Source: Kofleriaceae bacterium
Lineage (GTDB): Bacteria; Myxococcota_A; Polyangia; Haliangiales; Haliangiaceae
Assembly: GCA_016763395.1 (NCBI GenBank)
Contig: JAESTW010000886.1
Span: forward strand, 1-11,680
Length of the DNA: 11,680 bases
Direction of reading: 5' to 3'
Below, in pieces: positions 6,275-11,680 of the stretch. The position numbers were made by a program, and so were the translations under genes. Below the pieces are notes generated by a model. The model saw nothing but the letters and a program-made list of their open reading frames with translations, searched no databases and was not told the origin of the DNA. Positions within the stretch are counted from its first letter, which is position 1. Each line of letters begins with the position of its first letter.

Positions 6275-6288
6275 CAATGCATGCATTG
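6275..6288. promoter_or_regulatory. 14-bp perfect palindrome before the Cys-rich lipoprotein gene
   Basis: CAATGCATGCATTG is a perfect palindrome and starts 9 bp upstream of ATG 6265 on the minus strand. GGC and GCC flank it imperfectly (GGCAATGCA / TGCATTGTGCC). Position and symmetry suit a repressor operator. A minus-strand TTGAAC further upstream could be a -35, but I find no good -10. Confidence 0.4.
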
Positions 6289-6307
6289 TGCCTACATTGC
6301 AGTTCAA

Positions 6308-6504
6308 AATTTTCAGTAACTTAGATCGTCAGATGGCTAATTCTTCTGCCGCTTTTCTTTTGATTTGGACCGACGCCTCGATGGCCTGGCTATGCGTATA
6401 GCCACAGCTCCAATGCTCTGGCCTCACTTAATTCTGAGACGAAATTGCACGACGAGTGTCTCAATTGGGAAGCGATAGACAACCCAACACCTTAGGAGAT
6501 AGTT
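6308..6504. other. Divergent intergenic region with two inverted repeats
   Basis: No coding sequence is supported here. It contains a perfect inverted repeat TGGCTAT-GCGT-ATAGCCA (6387-6404, 7-bp stem, 4-nt loop, no U-run), and TGAGAC (6435-6440) with GTCTCA (6458-6463) separated by 17 nt. Both lie between two divergent lipoprotein genes and may be regulatory. Plus-strand promoter hexamers are not convincing. Confidence 0.4.
6494..6498 (+). promoter_or_regulatory. Shine-Dalgarno AGGAG of the lipoprotein at 6505
   Basis: AGGAG with 6 bp to ATG 6505. It is one of the few strong ribosome binding sites in the window, in contrast with most other genes here, and it fixes this start. Confidence 0.8.
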
Positions 6505-7242
6505 ATGAATAGATTCACTTCTTGCGCCCTCGTCACCCTTTTTGCACTCGCCGCTTGTGGGGAAGTATCACCAGAGAATGAGATGCTAGGCCCGGACGCA
6601 GGGCAACAGGACAATTCGGACGCAGCTCCCGAGCCTGAGCCAATGCCCGAGCCTGAGCCAATGCCCGAGCCTTTTATCTGCGGTGATACCTGCGAAGTGC
6701 AAAGCCGAGGTGTTTGCTACCTAAATGAATGCATGCTGGAGTATGACCTAGGATTCCCCGATGCCTTTAATCGAAACGTTGGCGGTCCATTGCCGAGTTT
6801 CATCTGGGGCTTTGCAATTGTTGTAGACTCGCCTAGCTACGTCACTGGTTTGGGCTTCGTCGGACTTCCTGGAGCGCCCGATGGGGCGAGCGCGGACGGA
6901 CACATCGCACTCTATTCGGACAACAGTGGCGCGCCCGCAGACTTGATTGTCGCGATGGACGAAGTCACAAATATGCCTGCTGGCGTGGCCACTACATTTG
7001 AGCAAGAGCTGGAAACTCCCCAGGAGATCATGCCCGGAACCTACTGGCTTATGGGCAAAGCTGAATCTGCAATCAGCCCCTTTGCATCGAATATTGTCGT
7101 AAACGGAAGCGGATTCCCGAGTTTTCCGATGGCCTTTGTCAGCGCAGATGGCAGCGCGCCCTTCCCACAGACCTTGGGCCCGGCCAATCTCTCCAACAAT
7201 CATGCTCCGAACTTCTTTCTTCGCCTGATGGCGCCAGAATAA
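6505..7242 (+). CDS. Secreted lipoprotein with Glu/Pro linker and beta-sandwich-like domain
   Basis: A 245-residue lipoprotein. The signal ends in lipobox ALAA-Cys18, followed by an acidic linker with a duplicated EPEPMPEPEPMPEP, then ICGDTCEVQSRGVCYLNEC, a four-Cys cluster. Residues ~75-245 look all-beta: FIWGFAIVVDSPSYVTGLGFVG, GHIALYSDNSGAPADLIVA, GTYWLMGKAES, and FFLRLMAP at the end. The 'LYSDN.G.P' strand with 'pG.YWl' is typical of the choice-of-anchor-like beta domains in surface proteins, but I cannot name a family. It probably sits on the outer membrane surface. The product of 7292, 49 bp downstream, is cytosolic-looking, so a shared operon would be unusual but is possible. The stop is TAA. 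Confidence 0.8.
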   Translation: MNRFTSCALVTLFALAACGEVSPENEMLGPDAGQQDNSDAAPEPEPMPEPEPMPEPFICGDTCEVQSRGVCYLNECMLEYDLGFPDAFNRNVGGPLPSFIWGFAIVVDSPSYVTGLGFVGLPGAPDGASADGHIALYSDNSGAPADLIVAMDEVTNMPAGVATTFEQELETPQEIMPGTYWLMGKAESAISPFASNIVVNGSGFPSFPMAFVSADGSAPFPQTLGPANLSNNHAPNFFLRLMAPE

Positions 7243-7291
7243 CTGGCAGAGGAAGTTGCACTCTCTCCACTGATTCGGCAGCCTCGGAGCC

Positions 7292-8167
7292 ATGGACAAT
7301 CGGCAACTTCCACTCGTTGTAAATTATGATATCGAAGAAGGGCGACTGCCTCTTTCGATCAAAATCGCTCTTGGTGAGCAGCTAGTAGAAATTATTGGAG
7401 CGGGCACGAAAGTGCCGGTTGAAAAGACGGTAGAGATTTCAAACGCCGTCGACGACCAAGAGTCCCTCACGATATTTGTGATGCAAGGTCTGTCCAGTAG
7501 ACGTGAAGCCAACGCGCCGGTTGGCAAGTATGTCATTACCGGACTGGACAAAGCGCCTGCGGGAACTCTCTCCATCTCCCTACGGATTTTAGTCACTGCC
7601 TCACTGGGAATTAAGATTAGTGCCAGCGCTGCCAGCGGTGATGAATATCCGATTGAGCTTGAGGACCCGGGCAAACCCTTGGGACAAAAAGCAATCACGG
7701 GCTTGTCCGAAGAAGCAGACCGGGACGCACCGGACGAGTTCGACGGAGTATACGACGATGTCAAATTTCACCAGAGCGCTCTAGAACAAGAAGAGATTCC
7801 CGCAGAGCAAGCCTATGTTCACACCGGAATGTTCGTCACTTGGCTGTACGTGAACAATCTCCTCTCCGATTCAACGTCGGAGCAATTCAAGAACGAACTG
7901 GCATCATTGGCAGAGCGAAACCTAAGCGGCCCCCAAGTCTACAAGAGCATGGGCGGACAACTCTCCGATACCATGCTCAACGAAGTGGGCAACGCATTTT
8001 GTCGCTTCTACTTCGACTTCCAAATTGGCAAATACCTAGAGGACTACGCCATTGTACTCGCACCAGAGAGGGAGACAATGTTTGGCGTGGAAGACAATTG
8101 GGAAAACTACGATAAGTTGAGTGAGGAAATTGACCTTCGCTTCCGTGATTGGCAGACGAAGAAATAG
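7292..8167 (+). CDS. Free-standing Hsp70 substrate-binding beta domain fused to a DUF7832-like domain
   Basis: A 291-residue protein without signal peptide or membrane segment. Residues ~5-112 match the beta substrate-binding domain of DnaK: LPLSIKIALGEQLVEIIGAG (DnaK PLSLGIET...), GTKVPVEKTVEISNAVDDQ (NTTIPTKHS...DNQ), LTIFVMQG (VTIHVLQGE), and GKYVITGLDKAPAG (GQFNLDGINPAPRG). The Hsp70 ATPase domain and the helical lid are absent. Residues ~150-291 look like a family I know as DUF7832 (name from memory): VYDDVKFH, EQAYVHTGMFVTWLY, LNEVGNAFCRFYFD, YLEDY, and VEDNWENYDKLSEEIDLRF. Function is unknown. A peptide-binding adaptor is one inference. ATG 7292 has only a weak GGAG 3 bp upstream. The stop is TAG. 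Confidence 0.85.
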   Translation: MDNRQLPLVVNYDIEEGRLPLSIKIALGEQLVEIIGAGTKVPVEKTVEISNAVDDQESLTIFVMQGLSSRREANAPVGKYVITGLDKAPAGTLSISLRILVTASLGIKISASAASGDEYPIELEDPGKPLGQKAITGLSEEADRDAPDEFDGVYDDVKFHQSALEQEEIPAEQAYVHTGMFVTWLYVNNLLSDSTSEQFKNELASLAERNLSGPQVYKSMGGQLSDTMLNEVGNAFCRFYFDFQIGKYLEDYAIVLAPERETMFGVEDNWENYDKLSEEIDLRFRDWQTKK

Positions 8168-8261
8168 CTCGTCCAACCTGTAGGAGCAGTGTGCGCCTGC
8201 AAATGAGCAAGCATGAGCGATTGCAGTAGCGCCTAGAATCGCAATTCGGTAGAAGTGGGGT

Positions 8262-9128
8262 ATGCCTCCCCAAGTCTTCCCTTCCCTTCTTTTCTTTTTA
8301 CTCCTGCCAACCGCGATCGCTTGCGGTTCAGACCCCAGCGGCGATGGAGGTCGGGATGCAAGCGTTGATGCCTCAATGGCCGGCGATGATGGCGGTTCCG
8401 GCTCCGATGGTGGAGCAGTGTCAGATGGAGGTGGAGCGTCCGATGGAGGTGGAGTGGTGTCCGATGGTGGTGGAGCGGGTTCCGACGGTGGTGGAGCGGG
8501 TTCCGACGGTGGTGGAGTGATCTCGGATGATGGTGGGGTGGTGTCCGATGGAGGTGGAGCGATGCTAGACGCGGCGATCCAGCTGGACGCAAATACGAGC
8601 ATTATCTCTGGCGGCCCCTGCATATCGGGCGCTACCGGACAAACTGCCTACCGAGTTCGGTGGCTAGGCAATGGCCCAGGCAGCACCGCCTATCCGGGAT
8701 ACGAAATCAATGGTCTGCCCGACACCTCGCGTGACAAAACCGCCTCGTACGGCTATCAAATCGGCTTTTCACCTTCCTACGTCGATACCTTTCTCGGCGC
8801 TGGCGGTTTACAGCTCAACAGTTCAAACTTTGTCGACATCGAACTCAGCACCTTGGGCGTCAGCACGATTCAGTCCGCCACGCTATCGATCTATGGACGT
8901 AGCTACAACACGACAGCGAGTGGCAGCTTCAACTGGCAGACCTTCTCCGGTACTGGCAGTTCGCCCACAAACCTAGTTGCCAATAGCGCGCCTTACCAAT
9001 GGTACTCTGCGGACATGAGCGCAGCGCTCGCCGCTGGTGATGATGGTGTATTGCTTCGCATCAAAGCGGGCCCCTCATCTAGCTCTCTTGTGGTCAATCG
9101 CATCGAGCTATGTATCGAAGCGCAGTAG
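8262..9128 (+). CDS. Lipoprotein with Ser/Asp/Gly repeat linker and beta-rich C-terminal domain
   Basis: A 288-residue predicted lipoprotein. The signal peptide is hydrophobic (LLFFLLLPTAIA-Cys21). Residues ~41-100 are a low-complexity linker of SDGGG-type units, seen in many myxobacterial-type lipoproteins and probably a flexible spacer. Residues ~115-288 form a Ser/Thr/Tyr-rich domain with alternating strands: TAYRVRWLGNGPGSTAYPGYE, FVDIELSTLGVSTIQSATLSIYGRSY, GSFNWQTFSGTG, DDGVLLRIKAGPSSSSLVVNRIELCIE. It looks like a carbohydrate-binding-type beta sandwich, but no family is recognised. ATG 8262 has no clear Shine-Dalgarno. TAGAAT at 8234-8239 could be a -10. The gap to the previous gene (8168-8261) holds nothing else I can name. 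The stop is TAG. Confidence 0.78.
   Translation: MPPQVFPSLLFFLLLPTAIACGSDPSGDGGRDASVDASMAGDDGGSGSDGGAVSDGGGASDGGGVVSDGGGAGSDGGGAGSDGGGVISDDGGVVSDGGGAMLDAAIQLDANTSIISGGPCISGATGQTAYRVRWLGNGPGSTAYPGYEINGLPDTSRDKTASYGYQIGFSPSYVDTFLGAGGLQLNSSNFVDIELSTLGVSTIQSATLSIYGRSYNTTASGSFNWQTFSGTGSSPTNLVANSAPYQWYSADMSAALAAGDDGVLLRIKAGPSSSSLVVNRIELCIEAQ
8382..8561 (+). repeat. Tandem DNA repeat coding for the SDGGG linker
   Basis: Imperfect units of 18-21 bp around TCCGA(T/C)GG(T/A)GGTGGAG. Two neighbouring 21-bp copies at about 8475-8516 are identical. The purine-rich, near-identical array is expected to vary in copy number by slippage, which would change linker length without breaking the frame when whole units are gained or lost. 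Confidence 0.75.
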
Positions 9129-9232
9129 TTCACTTCCTGCTCTTGCGCCGCCGCCGGTAAACAGCCAGCAATCGGCTCGGCTCTACGATTCTATGCATCT
9201 CGCCAGATTAGTGTGTATTCTCCCCGCAAGCC
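9129..9232. other. Intergenic region before truD
   Basis: A 104-bp non-coding stretch. TATTCT (9216-9221) lies 11 bp before the truD ATG and could be a -10, without a good -35. The GC-rich part near 9146-9175 has small inverted motifs but no U-run, so no terminator for the preceding gene is called. Confidence 0.3.
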
Positions 9233-10306
9233 ATGCCCGACTCAGAGTCTTTACTGCCGTATCAAACTGCCGACGTTCCAGGAATTGGAGGTTGCCTTCG
9301 CACCTCCCTCGAAGATTTCCAGGTGGAAGAAATCCCCGCGTATATGCCTTGCGGCGAAGGAGATCACGTCTTTGCATGGATTGAGAAGCGCGGGCTGACA
9401 AGTGCATTCTTGCTCGGCGAACTGGCCAAGGCTCTCGAGATTCGCGACAGCGACATCGGCATTGCCGGAATGAAAGATCGATACGCCGTGACTCGGCAGA
9501 TGGTCTCACTGCCACCTCCGATCACCCCCGAGGCCGTGCTCGCGCTAGAGATAAAGGGTGTTAAAATTCTCAGTGCTGAGCGACATGGCAACAAGCTACG
9601 AACCGGACACCTCAAAGGCAACCGCTTCATCCTTCGTGTCCGAGATCTGAGCTGCTCAGTCGAAGATGCCGTATCCCGTTCGACTCTGGTTCTAGAAAAA
9701 CTCGCAGTGGTTCCTGGCGCGCCCAACTGGTACGGTGCCCAACGTTTTGGCCGAATGGGCGACAACCCTGGTGTTGGCAAGGCCTTAGTCACCGGTACAG
9801 AAATCAAAGGCAGACCTCCGCGTGGACGAAAACGTCGCATGTACATCTCAGCCTACCAATCTCTGCTCTTCAATCGCTACTTAGAAGATCGAATGAATGA
9901 CGGGCTTTTTAGCACCTTGGTCACTGGCGAGGTTCTGCAAAAACGGGACTCCGGTGGCATGTTTGTCAGTGAAGACCTAGATACAGACCAAGAGCGATTT
10001 GATGCTGGTGAGCTCACCCTCACTGGCCCCATGTTCGGACACAAAATGAAGTGCCCAGCAGAGGGAAGCCCAGCCTTCGAACGCGAAGAAAAGCACCTCA
10101 AAGCCGAAGAGATCGAGTTGCAGAGTTTCAAGCCACTGGGAAAACTCGCAATGGGAACTCGCCGGCCTCTATCAGTTGTGTTGTCGGGTTCAAGTGTTAA
10201 GGCAGGCGATGAATACGTCGAAATCTGCTTTGACTTACCCTCAGGCAGCTACGCCACGTCTATCATGCGCGAAGTCATCAAGGGCGAAACCGACTTCCCC
10301 CAGTAG
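9233..10306 (+). CDS. truD: tRNA pseudouridine synthase D
   Basis: A 357-residue cytosolic enzyme of the TruD family, which in E. coli converts U13 of tRNA(Glu) to pseudouridine; E. coli TruD has ~349 residues. Visible motifs in order: LEDFQVEEIP near the start, GIAGMKDRYAVTRQ (76-89) with the catalytic Asp82, LKGNRFILRVRDL, APNWYGAQRFGR (163-174) with conserved Asn165 and the RFG motif, and the TRUD insertion region (about 185-310) with RMYISAYQSLLFNRYL. The C-terminus FDLPSGSYATSIMREVIK completes the family. ATG 9233 has no Shine-Dalgarno, but no nearer in-frame start keeps the N-terminal motif. The exbB-like gene follows after 20 bp, so the two may be co-transcribed. The stop is TAG. Confidence 0.95.
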   Translation: MPDSESLLPYQTADVPGIGGCLRTSLEDFQVEEIPAYMPCGEGDHVFAWIEKRGLTSAFLLGELAKALEIRDSDIGIAGMKDRYAVTRQMVSLPPPITPEAVLALEIKGVKILSAERHGNKLRTGHLKGNRFILRVRDLSCSVEDAVSRSTLVLEKLAVVPGAPNWYGAQRFGRMGDNPGVGKALVTGTEIKGRPPRGRKRRMYISAYQSLLFNRYLEDRMNDGLFSTLVTGEVLQKRDSGGMFVSEDLDTDQERFDAGELTLTGPMFGHKMKCPAEGSPAFEREEKHLKAEEIELQSFKPLGKLAMGTRRPLSVVLSGSSVKAGDEYVEICFDLPSGSYATSIMREVIKGETDFPQ

Positions 10307-10326
10307 CCAGCCTAAAGGAAATACCA

Positions 10327-10983
10327 ATGACCGATCAAATTGTTGCATTTGCACTGCTGGGAGCCGAATGGGTTCTCTACCTACTGGTTGCGCTAAGTGT
10401 GCTCTCCGTCGCTGTAATGGTCGAACGCGCGATGTTCTTCTCGCGGCGTTCTATTGACCACGCCGAGCTCCAACGAGAAGCTGTCCGGGCAGTTCTCGAG
10501 GACTCCCCCAATGCGCTGACAAAAGAGTTTGGGCAAAATGAGTCGATGGCGGTTCTGGTCGCTCTGGCTGGCGTGGAGCATCGAAATTCAAGTATTGACG
10601 CCGCCTCCGAGGCTATGAATAGCGTAAAGATCACCGCCAAAGAAAGCTACGAGCAGCTCACAGTCATCCTCGGCACCTTGGGCAACAACGCTCCCTTCAT
10701 CGGACTCTTTGGTACCGTTTTGGGAATTATCAAAGCCTTCAATGACCTGCAGGCTGACCCGACTGGCGGTATCAATGCGGTGATGGGCTCAACCTCTGAG
10801 GCACTTGTCGCGACTGCCGTGGGCATCTTGGTCGCGATTCCAGCGGTTGTTGCCTATAACGTCTTCAATCGAAAGATGCGGGCTCACTTGGCTCACAGCG
10901 ATGCATTGGCGCATGCCATTTTGGGCGCGATGTACAAGCGAAAAGAGTCCGAGACAGTGCCATCAGCAAAGGCGAAAGACTAG
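10327..10983 (+). CDS. MotA/TolQ/ExbB proton channel family protein
   Basis: A 218-residue inner-membrane protein. With the ExbD-like partner it forms a proton-driven motor that energises TonB, TolA or a similar partner. Three membrane helices are seen at ~14-36 (WVLYLLVALSVLSVAVMVERAMFF), ~115-137 (LGTLGNNAPFIGLFGTVLGII) and ~157-180 (SEALVATAVGILVAIPAVVAYN), with the cytosolic domain between the first two, as in the family. The motif GNNAPFIGLFGTVLGII and the 'EALVATAVGILVAIPAVVAYN' helix are diagnostic. A Shine-Dalgarno AAAGGA (10314-10319) precedes ATG 10327. The stop TAG overlaps the GTG start of the ExbD-like gene by one base, which signals translational coupling. Whether the partner is ExbB or TolQ cannot be settled from this pair alone. 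Confidence 0.95.
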   Translation: MTDQIVAFALLGAEWVLYLLVALSVLSVAVMVERAMFFSRRSIDHAELQREAVRAVLEDSPNALTKEFGQNESMAVLVALAGVEHRNSSIDAASEAMNSVKITAKESYEQLTVILGTLGNNAPFIGLFGTVLGIIKAFNDLQADPTGGINAVMGSTSEALVATAVGILVAIPAVVAYNVFNRKMRAHLAHSDALAHAILGAMYKRKESETVPSAKAKD

Positions 10984-11465
10984 TGGCGAGTTCTTCGTAC
11001 CAAGACGAAGGTGGTGCCATTGCTGAAATCAACGTCACACCTTTAGTTGACGTTGTGCTGGTACTACTGGTTATTTTTATGGTGACCGCGCCGATGATCG
11101 CAGCCCAAGGAATCGTTGTTGATTCTCCCCAAGCCACTACCGGCGTCGCGGTGCAAAGTACCCTCAACATGGCGATTACCTCCGATGGCATATTGGTAGT
11201 AACCGTGCCAAAAGGAGAAAAGCGCTTTGCTGCGGACAAACGCCGCGATGCCGAACCGATGCTGCGCGCCTTTCATGTTGAGTTCCCCGATAGCAAGGCG
11301 GTCATTGCCGGTGACAAGAACATCTCTCATGGCGCGGTCATGGAAGTCATCGACATGGTTCGTGGTGTGGGCATCGAAAAGTTCGCGCTTCGCACCAAGG
11401 TCTCGCCCAAGAAAAAAGACGACAGAAAAGGAAACGAAGAGAGCGACACTATCATCACTCCATAA
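10983..11465 (+). CDS. ExbD/TolR family protein
   Basis: A 160-residue partner of the ExbB-like channel. A short cytosolic head (Ser/Asp/Gly/Ala, EINVTPLVD) leads to one membrane helix at ~20-40 (LVDVVLVLLVIFMVTAPMI). Asp23 in VTPLVDVV is the essential protonatable Asp of the family. The periplasmic domain follows, with STLNMAITSDGILVVTV, DAEPMLRAFHVEFPDSKAVIAGDKNISHGAVMEVIDMVRGVGIEKFALRT, and a charged tail (KKKDDRKGNEESD). The start is GTG 10983, sharing its first base with the last base of the ExbB-like stop (TAGTG). AAAGG about 10 bp upstream could be the ribosome site. The stop is TAA, read inside CCATAAGCC, and a TonB-like frame follows. Confidence 0.95.
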   Translation: MASSSYQDEGGAIAEINVTPLVDVVLVLLVIFMVTAPMIAAQGIVVDSPQATTGVAVQSTLNMAITSDGILVVTVPKGEKRFAADKRRDAEPMLRAFHVEFPDSKAVIAGDKNISHGAVMEVIDMVRGVGIEKFALRTKVSPKKKDDRKGNEESDTIITP

Positions 11466-11489
11466 GCCGGACACGGCGCGATTTATGCA

Positions 11490-11680
11490 TTGCCCTCGTG
11501 GCCACCCTTCTCGGTCACGGTGCCTGACAAGCCTAGCGACTCCAATCTTCCCGGCGGACAAGTTTTCGAGTTAGCCAGCCTGTCGCCTGGAGGTGCAATC
11601 CCTGTTGCTGTAGGCAGCGAGCCCGGACTAGGAATGGAAGGAACGATAAAGGTCAGAATAGTCGTCGACGCTAGCGGCAA
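11490..11680 (+). CDS. TonB-like C-terminal domain coding region, start uncertain and possibly disrupted (partial)
   Basis: The frame is open from 11466 to the window edge, in the same frame as the preceding ExbD-like gene. It codes for SVTVPDKPSDSNLPGGQVFELASL, then a Gly/Pro-rich stretch, then GLGMEGTIKVRIVVDASG at the edge. That last stretch matches the strand-turn of TonB C-terminal domains ('G.eG.V.vrvvVda.G'), which contact outer-membrane receptors. Its place after ExbB and ExbD supports this. The expected N-terminal membrane anchor is not in this frame. A plausible anchor, RRDLCIALVATLLGHGA, lies in another frame at 11474-11524 and stops at TGA 11525. Possible starts in the open frame are TTG 11490 and GTG 11520, neither with a good ribosome site. 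It may be a pseudogene or a frameshift. Confidence 0.45.
   Translation, partial: MPSWPPFSVTVPDKPSDSNLPGGQVFELASLSPGGAIPVAVGSEPGLGMEGTIKVRIVVDASG

Noticed and set aside
8036..8623. 195-residue minus-strand reading frame rich in Pro/Ser
   Set aside because: It is the shadow of the SDGGG repeat (Pro-Pro-Ser from the opposite strand) and crosses two well-supported plus-strand genes.
1060..11465. Genome-wide reassignment of TGA to Trp or Gly as explanation for the absent TGA stops
   Set aside because: No gene other than the DsbA-like one has an in-frame TGA, and Trp and Gly are coded by their standard codons throughout.

Overview
The window looks like a chromosomal segment of a Gram-negative bacterium of the former Deltaproteobacteria, most likely Myxococcota or a relative such as Bradymonadota. 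The lineage call is an inference. It rests on the many lipoproteins with Ser/Asp/Gly or Glu/Pro linkers behind the lipobox, a 'YDDGVCDEFCASPDPDC' Cys motif, an ExbB/ExbD pair and a GroEL with a long GGM tail. Base composition is moderate, by eye a little above 50% G+C. No mobile element, CRISPR array, tRNA or rRNA is visible.

Layout. Positions 1-1062 hold the 3' two thirds of groEL, closed by a strong intrinsic terminator. On the minus strand, 2148 to 1216, lies the most striking gene: a DsbA-like thioredoxin lipoprotein whose frame is interrupted by a single TGA exactly where the first active-site cysteine belongs (FA-[TGA]-PYC). A stem-loop with a GGUC apical loop follows the TGA at the position expected of a bacterial SECIS, so this is very probably a selenoprotein (UPYC). 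A DUF1415-like gene diverges from it across a 76-bp promoter region in which both genes may be leaderless. A PEGA lipoprotein (2970-3377), a YfbK-type VWA lipoprotein (3462-5000) and a ChaC-like gamma-glutamylcyclotransferase (5036-5566) follow on the plus strand. A Cys-rich three-repeat lipoprotein (6265-5579, minus) converges on the ChaC gene.

The right half is all plus strand. It holds a secreted lipoprotein (6505-7242), a protein joining a free-standing Hsp70 substrate-binding beta domain to a DUF7832-like domain (7292-8167), a second lipoprotein with an SDGGG linker (8262-9128), truD (9233-10306), an ExbB/TolQ-ExbD/TolR pair (10327-11465), and the start of a TonB-like coding region (to 11680) whose 5' end looks damaged or unusually initiated.

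Themes. Six of the 13 genes with a visible stop codon encode predicted lipoproteins, so the region leans towards the cell envelope, with ExbB/ExbD/TonB as an energy-transducing complex. All 13 stops are TAG (9) or TAA (4), and none is TGA, which fits TGA being read as selenocysteine in this organism. The two observations most worth following are the selenocysteine DsbA and the Hsp70-SBD/DUF7832 fusion.
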